From Kaistella antarctica (GTDB taxonomy: Bacteria > Bacteroidota > Bacteroidia > Flavobacteriales > Weeksellaceae), in the NCBI RefSeq assembly GCF_900109615.1, contig NZ_FOIX01000004.1, forward strand, positions 310,001-374,000: a stretch of 64,000 nt of DNA. Direction: 5' to 3'. Both the position numbers and the translations under genes were made by a program. The notes below the pieces were generated by a model. The model was not told the DNA's origin and did no database searches. It saw only the letters and a program-made list of their open reading frames with translations. Below, in pieces: positions 36,601 through 46,400 of this stretch; within the stretch, counting starts at the first letter, position 1, and the number at the start of each line of letters is the position of its first letter.

Positions 36601-38155
36601 GATTACTTCCATCAACTCGGAAATTTTGTGTAGTAGAAGGACCTTGTGCATAATCATAAGTAAACCCCGAAAAGCTAATGTTTTGTTCAATTGAATTGAT
36701 TTTAATTAAAGGTTTCAAAACTTCACCAGTCAACGAAAGTATTTTATGGTCGGCATTAGGAGAAGAAGCGGTCAAAGTTCCAGCATAAAGCCCAATTGCA
36801 AGACCTACTTTTAATCTGACGTAAATCTTATTTGCGTTGGAGTTTACATTACCTCCGATAGGAACATATGAAATAGAATTTCCCCAAGTCGAATTATCTT
36901 TAGAAATTTCCCAAATTGAGTTCTCACTGGAAATAATAGTAATATTACCAGTTAGATTAGTACCGCTGACTGTGGCATTTGCAGATACTGAAGGTCCTGT
37001 TCCGACGGGATAATTCATTGCATTTGCAGTAAGAGTTCCTAAGACAATTGTTGGTTTGGTGACTAGGCCGCTACATAATACGTTAAAGGAGTTTGCACCA
37101 CCACCTGAAATTGTAACAGACTCATTATAATTATTGGCTAACAAGCCCGCTTTCAACCGGACATAAATTTTGGTCACTGGTGTTTCAGGTATAGAACCCG
37201 AGGAATAAGGAATAGATAAAACGGAAGAAGTAAATGAAAAATTATCGGTTGAAATTTCGTAATTCGGCGGTGAAGAAACTGCTATACTGCCTGACGCATG
37301 AGTAAGATTGGTAGCAGCTAAAGTAAAGTACTGTGAGGAAGAAGGTCCGAAATCTTCACTGTAGCTAAATCCGGAAAGAGAGTCAATTCCGCTTGTGGAT
37401 AAAGTGGGCAAATTGGTAGGGAAAGGATTGATGTGAATATTATCAATGTCGATTGTCGCAGTGCCGACCGAAAAAACAAATTTTAAATTATTTAGGGCTA
37501 TGCCCGAAGTGGAAACTGCTAAATCATTAAAAACTTGAACGCTCCCAATCCAAACATCAAAAGTATCATTCATCACAGTCTGAGTACTTGCATCTGGAGC
37601 GGTATATGATAAAGAGTTACCAGAATTATTAATATACCAAGTCACGGTTTGCATTCCTGAGAAGGTGGCGGAGTTGGTTTCTGAAGCTATATCTCGCAAG
37701 GAAAATGTTCCTGGCGTAGATCCTATATTTAAACCTAAACGGGAATGCGTCTTAGCAATGTCTTCAGAACTATTACCTAATCCGAAGCCAGTACCAACCT
37801 GCCAACTTGCTGCTGTAGTTGTTGGGCTCGTATTTCCTGAAACGGCAACATCAAATCGGTAGATTAAACTGGTCGGCGTAGGCGCAAAATTCCTTGTTCG
37901 GGAGTAAGAACCCGTATTTGTTTCACTTCTGGTAAACCTCAAATGATTGTCGGTAATTGATACCACGGTTCCTGCACCAGTAGAACCAATCGCATTGAAT
38001 TGCCCGTTGCTGGGCGAAGTAACATTTACATAACTATTGACGTCAGTTGACGAGTCAAAATTCTGAGTCAGTAATTGAGCAAAAAAAAGGGAGGTCATTA
38101 ATGAAAAAATCAAAAGTGCGCCTTTGGTAAAAATAGAGATTGTTTTCATAATCAT
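33632..38155 (-). CDS. Giant secreted T9SS protein with multiple Ig-like repeats and type A sorting domain (1507 aa)
   Basis: Signal peptide MIMKTISIFTKGALLIFSLMTSLFFAQ; the second Met (38147-38149) is an equally good start. After a jelly-roll domain (about 30-250) come four Ig-like repeats of about 115 aa (pattern FSYSEDFGPSSSQYFTL ... IYVRLKAGLLANNYN, about 260-600). Next is an ASPM/choice-of-anchor-like domain (TYTISNIGGASLILSDFSL ... IANNDPLKNPFDF, about 605-715) and a beta-sandwich (about 720-975). The shared module starts at about 1070 (RLDYTYWASPVSGQNL ... NGYNLIGNPYPSN ... DRYWLKLTSP ... AGRFEIAYQDETVLGT). The type A sorting domain ends SIITKKIMK. It is the only family member with LTAGRFE instead of LTEGRFE. 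Confidence 0.85.
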   Translation of the reverse strand: MIMKTISIFTKGALLIFSLMTSLFFAQLLTQNFDSSTDVNSYVNVTSPSNGQFNAIGSTGAGTVVSITDNHLRFTRSETNTGSYSRTRNFAPTPTSLIYRFDVAVSGNTSPTTTAASWQVGTGFGLGNSSEDIAKTHSRLGLNIGSTPGTFSLRDIASETNSATFSGMQTVTWYINNSGNSLSYTAPDASTQTVMNDTFDVWIGSVQVFNDLAVSTSGIALNNLKFVFSVGTATIDIDNIHINPFPTNLPTLSTSGIDSLSGFSYSEDFGPSSSQYFTLAATNLTHASGSIAVSSPPNYEISTDNFSFTSSVLSIPYSSGSIPETPVTKIYVRLKAGLLANNYNESVTISGGGANSFNVLCSGLVTKPTIVLGTLTANAMNYPVGTGPSVSANATVSGTNLTGNITIISSENSIWEISKDNSTWGNSISYVPIGGNVNSNANKIYVRLKVGLAIGLYAGTLTASSPNADHKILSLTGEVLKPLIKINSIEQNISFSGFTYDYAQGPSTTQNFRVDGSNLIGDIIVTSSGNWEIATNGTYSGSLNPNLSQVTFVKNSFNSVTNKRIYIRLKNDLQVGTYAGTISVTSPYAVTRTITVSGEVFPAKVEMKVMGGTNKINDGSINPLYLNRTLFSAQNLGDSQIKTYTISNIGGASLILSDFSLTGLNPVDFSFVNPPIPGTELLQNESVAFSIKFAPTTIGFKKATVVIANNDPLKNPFDFAIGGNANFCGASDEFIIAQQGFEEIPQYSELTYMVTSTGTQGPETGFSTGTSGSGDNPKSNVLYSEGERGYRIQGGAISVPQIPTSVTFNFNAADISVYSQVSLFFNIAAFSLGSKTDGMDDFDIDGISTIIDDDKIDYVLVEISPDNGVTWFAQAKIVSDEENLAWGFNTSTSETGSRDYVADNNLTYFKSVSGNPYHDIFINNLPAVTQLKVRITAQNNTPTESWIIDNIQLLSTGIVPKVWIGSTWSPSAPIKSDKIILNGNYDTASGGSLQACQCENNGTITIASNDHLIVSDQLINSGTITVENDGNFVQIHEVDTNAGSGDFIVKRNSNLKRLDYTYWASPVSGQNLKAFSTGTLNNRFYTYNEGTNLFDAIDPITRNFGDSQTGFESFAKGYAIRAFNTYPVGPPAPMQIFNGIFKGVPNNGLVTFPLVYQSVPTGNGYNLIGNPYPSNIDFYQLVDTNKALIDKTAYFWTNLNPNPAMQGNNYPNGGYYNNYAILNGTGGIPATLGGSSTISSIPTNIIKIGQGFIVKAKQTGTLSFNNAIRTKSLNSVFFNKGDSPESTVDRYWLKLTSPLDVTTTALIGYIDGATDDYDADYDADLFGLGADALFTVLADRKLGIQGKSIPFGMNDIVKVGTNHYETGTYVFSLGEMEGVFANGQSIYLKDHETGIITKLSESPYSFTANQGLTAGRFEIAYQDETVLGTNVLTKENIIVYRDGAEFVVKSSTSNITDIDLFDSSGRLIITLKSNRKEVRIDSSNFVHGVYILRIGQEGSIITKKIMK

Positions 38156-38169
38156 TTGGTTTTCAAATC

Positions 38170-38177
38170 CAAATGTA
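38170..38177 (-). promoter_or_regulatory. Putative -7 box of the 1507-aa T9SS gene
   Basis: Minus-strand TACATTTG, 14 nt before the first possible ATG (38155) and 20 nt before the second (38149). No clear -33 element. Confidence 0.45.
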
Positions 38178-38500
38178 TATAAAAGACGTAGTTTCTAGTT
38201 AGTACATTACACCTATTTTGAAAAGGGTGAAATCCGCAATTTCGAAAAGAGCATATATTAAAGGAAAGCAAATACCCTTCTGAAAACTAAAAGTTTTCTA
38301 TAAAAAAAATTCAACAAATCTTATCATTAGTGCACAATTTGCAAGCTAAAAAAAACATACAATGATTCAGAACTTTAAATTTCTCTAAAACCTCATAACG
38401 GTCTTTCTGGTTTTTAATTTTAGAAATTCACCACATGCTTCACAGAAAAAGCCAGACAATCGCCTGGCTTTTTCCTATTTAATTTAAATATTCTACGGTA
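38178..38500. other. Intergenic DNA upstream of the 1507-aa gene
   Basis: AT-rich gap between the promoter of the 1507-aa gene and the T9SS remnant. It contains the hairpin terminator at 38446-38473 and otherwise nothing I can identify. Confidence 0.5.
38446..38473 (-). terminator. Rho-independent terminator after the T9SS remnant
   Basis: Perfect 10-bp stem AAAAAGCCAG/CTGGCTTTTT with an 8-nt loop, with a T-run on both strands. It lies 27 bp beyond the stop of the leftward T9SS remnant, showing that the remnant descends from a complete transcription unit. Confidence 0.85.
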
Positions 38501-39124
38501 TTACTTGATTATTTTTTTGGTGACTAAGGTTCCCTCTTGATCAATTCTTAAAACATAGGTTCCGTTAACGAAAGCACTGGCGTCGATCCGGGTTTCTTTC
38601 TGATTCGGTTTCAATTGAATCAATAGTCTGCCTGAAGCATCATATACCTCTAAACCAGTGATGATTTTGGAATTAGATTTAAGTACAAAGTCGTTTCCAT
38701 CTCTATAAATAATCAGGTTACTCTTAATAGAGCTGCCGTTGCTCAACACTACTTCCGGTTGATAAATAATTTCAAATCGTCCTTAAGTTAATCCTTGATT
38801 TGCGGCAAACGCATAGTCACCTTGCGTCAGATCCGTCACCGTGTTGCTTTCATTGTCTTTTAAATAGATTTTTTGACCTTTGGCGAAGATGCCTTCTTTG
38901 ACACCAAGACTGATGGTGTAGGTTCCAGCTTCGTATTGACCACTGCCAAGAGCAACCACATCTGTATTAATAAAAGAAGCTTTACCCTGAATCGCTAATT
39001 TATGATCATCGAGTATAGAGTAAAATGCATCTGAACCTAAAACCATTAGTGGGGCATCGTAATTCAGTTCGAAACCATTGGAAGCCTGTCGCAAGTAACC
39101 GATCATATCAAAGGATTGACTAAA
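38501..39124 (-). pseudogene. Truncated, nonsense-interrupted remnant of a giant T9SS protein
   Basis: About 200 codons match the C-terminal end of the T9SS paralogues: FELNYDAPLMVLGSDAFYSI, then EGIFAKGQKIYLKDNESNTV, then the sorting domain ending GTLVTKKIIK. Two defects are visible. First, an in-frame TAA at 38783-38785 stands where paralogues have the Glu of LTEGRFE. A single G-to-T change on the coding strand explains it, and the frame continues intact (GRFEIIYQPEVVL) into an 82-codon piece. Second, everything upstream of about 39120 is missing, including the signal peptide and all N-terminal domains. The rest of the frame is clean, so the nonsense change looks recent, or the truncated piece decays slowly. 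It cannot be exported without a signal peptide. Confidence 0.85.
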
Positions 39125-39933
39125 AACCAAAAGAGAAATTTTACCAAATCAGCAAGATTACAAGGTATATTACACCTTAAATTAAATATCGTATTTATAA
39201 AATAACTTGACATTAAAAGATAAAATTTAATACAACATCGTAAAAAACTCTCATTAAAACAATATTATGTTAAATACAAAGAAAATTTTGAATAAAATTC
39301 AAATTAATCATCACATATAAAATTACGAATAACATATAGTTATGATTTCTATATCCTTAAACATACGAGTGCCATGATAAATATTCACAAAGCGCATAAA
39401 TTGTTGTAAAAGAGAAATAATAAAGCACAGTCTGTAATTTTGAATTTTGCAATAAGAACAATAATGCAAAGGAACATTAGAAATAGGACCCTTCACTAAA
39501 ACACTTTACCTTTTCACTCACTGCAAAAATCCTCTTCCTTCTAGCAGTAAGAAAAATCGAACTCGTCCAAAGTTTAAACAAAAAAGCCGTTTCGATAAGT
39601 ATTGAGACAGTTTTTTTAATTTATTTGGCTATTTTTCTGCTGAAAATTGCGGCATCGTCATCCAGCAGTTCTGCGAGGATACGATTTATAAACAGCGTAC
39701 GGAGTAGATTTGAAAGAGCAACACTATCATTTAAGATTTCATAGTGCGTCCATATTTTGATGTTAATTTCAAATTTAGAAATCTGGTGCAAAAAAATTTA
39801 TTGTATAGAATATAAATAGCTTCGCGATTGCAAAATAGAATTAATCATCGAATTGACCTGCCAGTGGTAATTGTTCTAAAAGAAATACCGTACAAATAAC
39901 AAAGTAGAATTTAAACCTCTGAAGCGGTATAGT
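39125..39933. other. AT-rich region with possible degenerate remnant
   Basis: Most of this 800-bp gap shows nothing recognisable. A minus-strand frame of 58 codons (39621-39797) ends in LAELLDDDAAIFSRKIAK but lacks an ATG. It is followed leftward by an imperfect hairpin with a T-run (about 39582-39616), as if it were the tail of a lost gene. The first part (39125-39420) may be where the N-terminal half of the adjacent T9SS remnant was deleted. Confidence 0.3.
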
Positions 39934-40203
39934 TCAAAATCGCAAATCTTGGTTCTTACGCGTTTTATAGATGATGATTCCGAAAGCGGTTATTAGAAGC
40001 AAAGGAATATAGCCGTCAATAGGAAGTTCTACATCGTCATCTTCAAAGTCACCGCCTGGGTTAGTTGTGCCTGGCCCGCCTGTTGGTTGATCTGAAGTAG
40101 ATTCTTTTTGTTCTTCCTCGCTAAAAACATTATCGTGCTGAAGCTGCTGCGCTGAAAGTAAAGATCCAATTAAAATGAATATGATAAAAAATAGGTTTCT
40201 CAA
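39934..40203 (-). CDS. Small signal-peptide protein with C-terminal PID-type membrane tag (paralogue of 17410-17682)
   Basis: An 89-aa protein built like the one at 17410-17682: signal peptide MRNLFFIIFILIGSLLSAQ, Gln/Glu/Ser-rich segment, Gly-Pro-rich linker (GGPGTTNPGGDFEDDD), then LPIDGYIPLLLITAFGIIIY as motif plus TM helix, and a basic end (KTRKNQDLRF). Both share the pattern P-I-D-x-Y-x2-L-L-x2-T-A-x-G-I-I-x-Y. Expected location is the inner membrane or a sorted outer site. It is divergent from the 2410-aa T9SS gene. A -7 box TATATTTG (40220-40227) lies 16 nt before its ATG. Function unknown. Confidence 0.8.
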   Translation of the reverse strand: MRNLFFIIFILIGSLLSAQQLQHDNVFSEEEQKESTSDQPTGGPGTTNPGGDFEDDDVELPIDGYIPLLLITAFGIIIYKTRKNQDLRF

Positions 40204-40219
40204 AGTGAAATTCTTTTTG

Positions 40220-40227
40220 CAAATATA
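40220..40227 (-). promoter_or_regulatory. Putative -7 box for the second small membrane-tag gene
   Basis: Minus-strand TATATTTG, 16 nt before the ATG at 40203. No -33 at the right distance. Confidence 0.45.
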
Positions 40228-40248
40228 GGCATTTCAAACTACTTACTT

Positions 40249-40280
40249 TTGATAACACTCGTATAAAAGGCTTATATTTG
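40249..40280 (+). promoter_or_regulatory. Bacteroidota-type promoter of the 2410-aa T9SS gene
   Basis: -33 TTG (40249-40251, within TTTTG) and perfect -7 TATATTTG (40273-40280) with a 21-bp spacer. The leader to the ATG at 40431 would be about 140 nt. It is divergent to the small-gene promoter 22 bp away. Confidence 0.6.
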
Positions 40281-40430
40281 CACCTTCTATACCATTTTAT
40301 AGTATATTTTAATTATATATTCTCAATTTTTTATAACAAGACGTCGGTTACAACAATGAATAATTATTTACTATTCTGACGCTAGCAAAGATTGTTCATT
40401 ATGTACAATTATTTCTTTTAAATCTCTCTC

Positions 40431-43400
40431 ATGAAAAAATTTTTACTTTATTTTGCCCTCATTTTCCTTCCTCTTCTCACTTACGCACAGCAAGACCCGT
40501 TAGCCGCGCCTCTATCTGGCACGTATATTATTGGCACAGGTCAACCGGCACCTTTTAATACGCTGACTAATGCCGTAAATAAAATCAACACCGTTGGTGT
40601 TGCTGGTCCTGTTGTTTTTTTGCTAAATGATGTAGCTTACACCAATACGACAGGTGAAACCTTCCCAATTAAAATCAACCAATTCGTTGGAACGGGTCTC
40701 ACCAATACATTGACCATTAAGCCGAATACTGGAAAAACAGTTACAATTACCGGTACCAATATTAACGGTTTTACGGGTTTACCAGCAATTATACAAATTG
40801 ATGGTGGAGATAATATTATCATTAATGGTACAAACAGCACAAAAGGGAACTCAAGAGATCTTACTATTAAAAATAATGATAATGTAACTTACGCTGCGCG
40901 AACTGCGGTCTGGATCTCCTCAAACGGTACAAATGCAGCCACCAACATCAGTATTTTAAATACAAAATTACAGATGGTCAACCGCAATAATAGTGGACTG
41001 CAGTTATCTGGTATTTTTTCTGGAAGTAACAGCCGAGGCGGTTCTAATGGAATAGGAGGAACCGAAGCAACAGCGCAGAATTTAAAATTAACGATTTCGA
41101 ACAACGAATTTATAAATGTCCGTCAAGGTATGATCATTAGAAGTAGTTCTGTATCTGCATTACAAAGTAGTAATATCTTATTTTCATCCAATAAAATAGG
41201 AGCTACACTCGACAATGAGAAACCTTCCACACCCCTCGATTTTTCGAATGTTAAAAATGTCAACATTTTAAATAATGATATTGTAGGAGTAGGAAATACT
41301 ACTTCAGCCGATCCTTTTATGGGAATTATAATTAGTAATTCCTCCAATTTGACCTTTAAAGGAAATACTCTCCAAGACATTAAAACTACTGGTCTGTATT
41401 CTGGCCAAGCAATATGGATCAAAGGTCTTCATACCAACCTAGAGATTTCAGAAAACAAAATCTCTAATATTAAAAATATCGGTAATGGACCCATCTATGC
41501 TCTTTATTTGGATTTAGCTCCTGAATCTTCTGGAGTTTTGCTTACGAATAACTTCGTAGGTGATATTGCCTCACCTGGTACAACAACACAAACCGGCTAT
41601 GGGATTTATATAACTAATGGCGTTGGAACTCGTATTTACCACAATACCGTAGCACTAAATGCGCCACAGCCAGGAAGATCAGCCGCCATCTACTTTGAGA
41701 AGGGTAGTAGTTTTGATGTTAGAAATAATATATTTCTAAACACCAGTAAGTCTAAAGGGAATAACGGAGAAGGGCCATATGCAATCTATGCAGGATCTGA
41801 TGCAACTTTTATAAATATTGATCATAACAATTACTATGCACCAATGACAGGGTATTTTGGAAGTGACCGACTTACCTTAGAGAATTGGAGAACTGCCACA
41901 GGAAAAGATGCAAATTCAAAAAATGTTAATCCAATTTTTGTTTCCCCAACCGATTTAGCAGATTTACATTTAAAATTGCTGCCAGAAAATCCACAACTTA
42001 AGGATGCAGGTGCAAACCTTTTGACTATCGTTCCTACAGATATAGATGGTCAGGCACGAACTACAAAACCGGATATAGGTGCTGACGAATTTTCTATTTC
42101 TTCAACTGTAGCTATAGAACCAACTGCCCAATCAACACTACTTAAGTTTACTAATATTACGGCAAATAGTTTCAATATCAATTGGACAAAAGGAAATGGC
42201 GCTAATAGAATAGTTGTGATCCGTTCTGGAAGTGCTGTTAATGCTGCTCCTGTAGATGGAACTGCTTATACTGCAAATCCTATTTTTGGGTCAGGCTCTC
42301 AAATAGGAACAGGAAATTATGTGGTTTATGCAGGAACTGCAAATGCCGTTTCGGTTACAGGATTATCTGGAGCTACCACGTATTATGTTTCTGTTTATGA
42401 ATATAATGGAACTGGTCCAACTGCAAATTATTTAACAACAAGTCCGCTAAGTAGCAGTCAGTTGACCTTAAATGCTGCTTTAGGTTGGCAAATTACAAAC
42501 ACCAATACTTTAAATACGATCACCTTTGACGCCACGGTACCTGGTGTTAACGTTAACCAATTCCAAGGAAACGGAATTGCTCCTGCACCCATATCAGGTC
42601 AACTGAACTCCAATTCTTGGGCAGTTGATGGTTTTGAAGACGGTGCGATTACTTTTGGAGGAATCAATACCAATCCCGGTTTTGGCCGTGGAATTTCTAC
42701 GGGCAACGCGACTACTGGAGGTCTCTATGCCTTTAATACTTCACCAAATAACTCAGCCCTCGGAATTCAACCGACGGACAAAGATTTCACTCCTGGAACG
42801 GTCACTTTGCGTTTTCAAAATCAAACTTCAGCGCCCATCACTTCTATAAGTTTAGGGTACAAAGTGCATATTTACAATGATAAGCCGACTTCCAGCAGTT
42901 TTAATTTCAGCCATTCGGCAGATAATGCAACATTTGGAGGAATATCAGAATTAGACGTTATTTCTCCCGCAACAGCAGACGTCTCTCCATCTTGGAAAGC
43001 CAGTTACCGCGTAGCAACAATTACAGGACTTAACATTCCAGCAAATGGATTTTACTATCTGAAATGGAGCGGCGATGAAGTCGTGCCTGGAAATGCTTTC
43101 GATGAATTTGCCTTAGATGATATCAGTTTATCTGCAAATCCAACAAGCAACTTTGCAGAATTTGAGGGGATTGCTGAAAACTTTTCAGTCCATGGAAACA
43201 CCAAGCTTTCCAAAGCTACAAAGGTCAATGGTGATTTGAAATTTACCGCTGGAAAACTTATACTCAATGGAAGAACGCTAACAATAGGAGGCACAGTGAC
43301 CAATACAATTTCTGAGGGACTTCGTGGCGGCGATAATTCTGCTATTATCGTTACCGGCATTGCAGATAAAACCTTAAGTTTTGATCAGACTACACCTGGA

Positions 43401-46400
43401 ACAACCAATTTAATTAATGACTTTTCAATTCCTTTTGCCAGTGCAGCTGCTAAGAAAGTTTTAATTGCGAATGATTTTGTAGTTAGGAAAATATTGACAA
43501 TCGGTCAAGATCAGATTTTGGACCTAGGAAAAAATCAACTTAGTGGATCTCTTTCGACCATTACAATTGATGGAACTGTTTTAACACAAAATACAACAGC
43601 AACTCCTTTCCCGAAGGATAAAATTTGGGAAGGAACAGGTATTCTTCATTTGAATGCAATAACTGAAGCTCAAAAGCTTGTGGCTGGCACCTACAAAAAT
43701 CTTACTTTGTCCTCAACAGGCGGCACAATTGCCAATGCTAACGTAATTGTTAATGGCATTCTCGATTTACCTTCGGCAAACCCAAGTGATACCGCAGGTA
43801 GTTTATCGATGACAGATCCTTATATTTTAACGATGGGTCCTGATGCAACAAATACAGGATTAGGTGATGTTACTGGAATTATACAACGAAACTACCAATT
43901 AGTTGCAAATAAACGGTACACTTTTGGGCATCCAGATTCATCAATATTGTTCAATCCTACGGGAGTGCTACCCAAGTCTTTAAGTGCAAAATTAACAATT
44001 GGTACAGTACCAACTTGGCGTGCTGGTGCAATTAAACGTCAATTTGATGTTATACAGGATGGCGCTGTTGATACAAAAGCAATAATACGTCAACATTATC
44101 TAGATAATGAGTTAAATAATAATGTAGAATCAAGATTGGTGTTTTGGGCTAATAAAGCAATTGAAACAGTACCTACTTTTGAACAAGGACGTTCTAATAA
44201 TAATGTTAATGACAATTGGGTAGAACTTACAAATGCTGATATCGGTTCGTATTTTGAAAATACATTCGGCAAGGTATTTATAACATTAGATCAAACGGAG
44301 GCTGCCGTCTTAACTTGGAATGGTTCTGAAAGTACCGATTGGCTTGCAAGTAAAAATTGGACTCCAAACGATAATCCGTCGTTTGCGAAAAAGATAATTA
44401 TTCCAAATGTAACCTCTAGCGCAGGCATATCACCGATTATCAATGATATTTCTGCCGTAGAATCTATTTCGATTGAAGCAGGCGGAATAGTAAACACACC
44501 AAGTGGCTCCACATTGACCGTACATGGTGGTTCGGGTGCCTGGCAGAATGCAGGCGTATTTAATTCTGAAACAGGTACAGTAATTTTCAACAATGCGCAG
44601 GCAACTATAGCAGGAAGTACAACCTTTAATAATCTAACGATTAGTGCTGATGCTAATATACGTGCATTAGAAGGTAATATGATGAAGATTAAGGGAGCAT
44701 TTGTGAATAATGGAACCATGTCAGTAGCTGTGAGTCCGAATACTATTGAGTTTAGCGGGAATAATCAGACAATCCCAATAGCAGGCGGAAATCCAAAAAA
44801 CGGATATTATAACTTAACAATTTCAGGAACTAACACTAATTTTCCGACCGACTTAAACGTTAGAGGAAATTTAGAATTAAATCAGCCAGTTACTTTCACA
44901 GGAAAAACCGTTAATTTCACAGGTGATGTAGAACAGGCGATTGGTGGAAGTGCGACAATCAAGTTAAATAATTTAGTAGTTGACAAACCCTCGGGAGCCA
45001 TTACTTTGCGAAAAAGTATTGAAGTTAATGGTACTCTTACACTGACAAACGGCAGACTGGTTATTGGGTCAAATGATTTAACACTTGGAATCATAGCAGT
45101 TGCTGGAGCGCCATTTGATGTAAATAGAATGATTGTTGCCGATGGAGGTGGTTTTGTAAAAAGACCATTTGCAGCCGGTGGATCTTACTTCTTCCCAATA
45201 GGTGAATTAACAAGTAATCCGGCATATAGCCCAATCTCAGTAAACATGACTTCTGGGTCTTTTGCAGCGAATTCATTTGTTGGAGTTTCTGTTGTAGACG
45301 CTATTCATCCCAACAATTATAGTTCACAAAACTATATTAGTCGCTATTGGAATGTGAAACAAACTGGAATCTCTAATGCTATTGCGGAAATCACCACAAA
45401 ATATGTACTTGCAGAGCTATTATCTCCTCCAATCACGATGGTTGCAGCACAGTTGACAGGAGTTTTTAATGCAGTAATTAATCCGTGGATACGCTTTTCT
45501 CCTTTGGACGCATTGACTTTGACTGCAACTGGAGCATCTTTAGCAGAAGGACAAGTATCTGTCTTCACCGGAATTAAAGGAGGTGATTTTACAGCAGAAA
45601 TAACCGGTGGTGAAAATACTTGTCAGGATGAACCGTTAAAATTATCTGCTGTAGTTACTGGCGGCGACATGCAGTATCGCTATAAATGGTCTGATGAATT
45701 AGGAGTCGACTTAGGAACGGAATCAACTCTAAGTCCTGCAGAATTCATTGGAGAGAAAGTTTATACAGTAACTGTAATTGATGCGAATGGAAGAAAAACC
45801 ACCGCCACAAAAACAATTACTACCGAGGCTAATGCTACAGCAGGAACTCTTTCCGGAACTCAGACTGTTTGTTTTGCTTATAACCCAACAATTACTCTTA
45901 CAGGAAATTCAGCAGGTGTTAAGTACTGGCAACGTTCTGATGAACCTATGTTTTTAAATCCTCGTCGAATTGCCAATTCAACTACTGAATTAAGTGGTGC
46001 TGAAGCGGGTCAAATTACGGGACTTACTTATTTTAGAGCCGCAATTGATAACGGATCTTGTTCCGATGTTTTCACTACTGCAATTGAAATTAATACAAAA
46101 ACCACTATTTGGGCTGATGGAGTATGGAGCAATGGAATTCCAAACAGTACAACAGCCGCAGTTATCGATGGACCTTATAGAGAGGAAACGGATATAATCG
46201 CTTGCAGTTTAACCGTAATCGATTCTGATGTTACTATCCCAGCGGGTTATGACGTTATTATTGATGGTGCATTAATCGTTGATAATGGCACCTTCACTTT
46301 AGAGAGCAATACAAATCTCGTTCAAAAAACTGATGAGAAAAATTACGGAGACGTTACGGTTGAGAGAGAAAGTTCAAAACTGTTCAGACTGGATTATACC

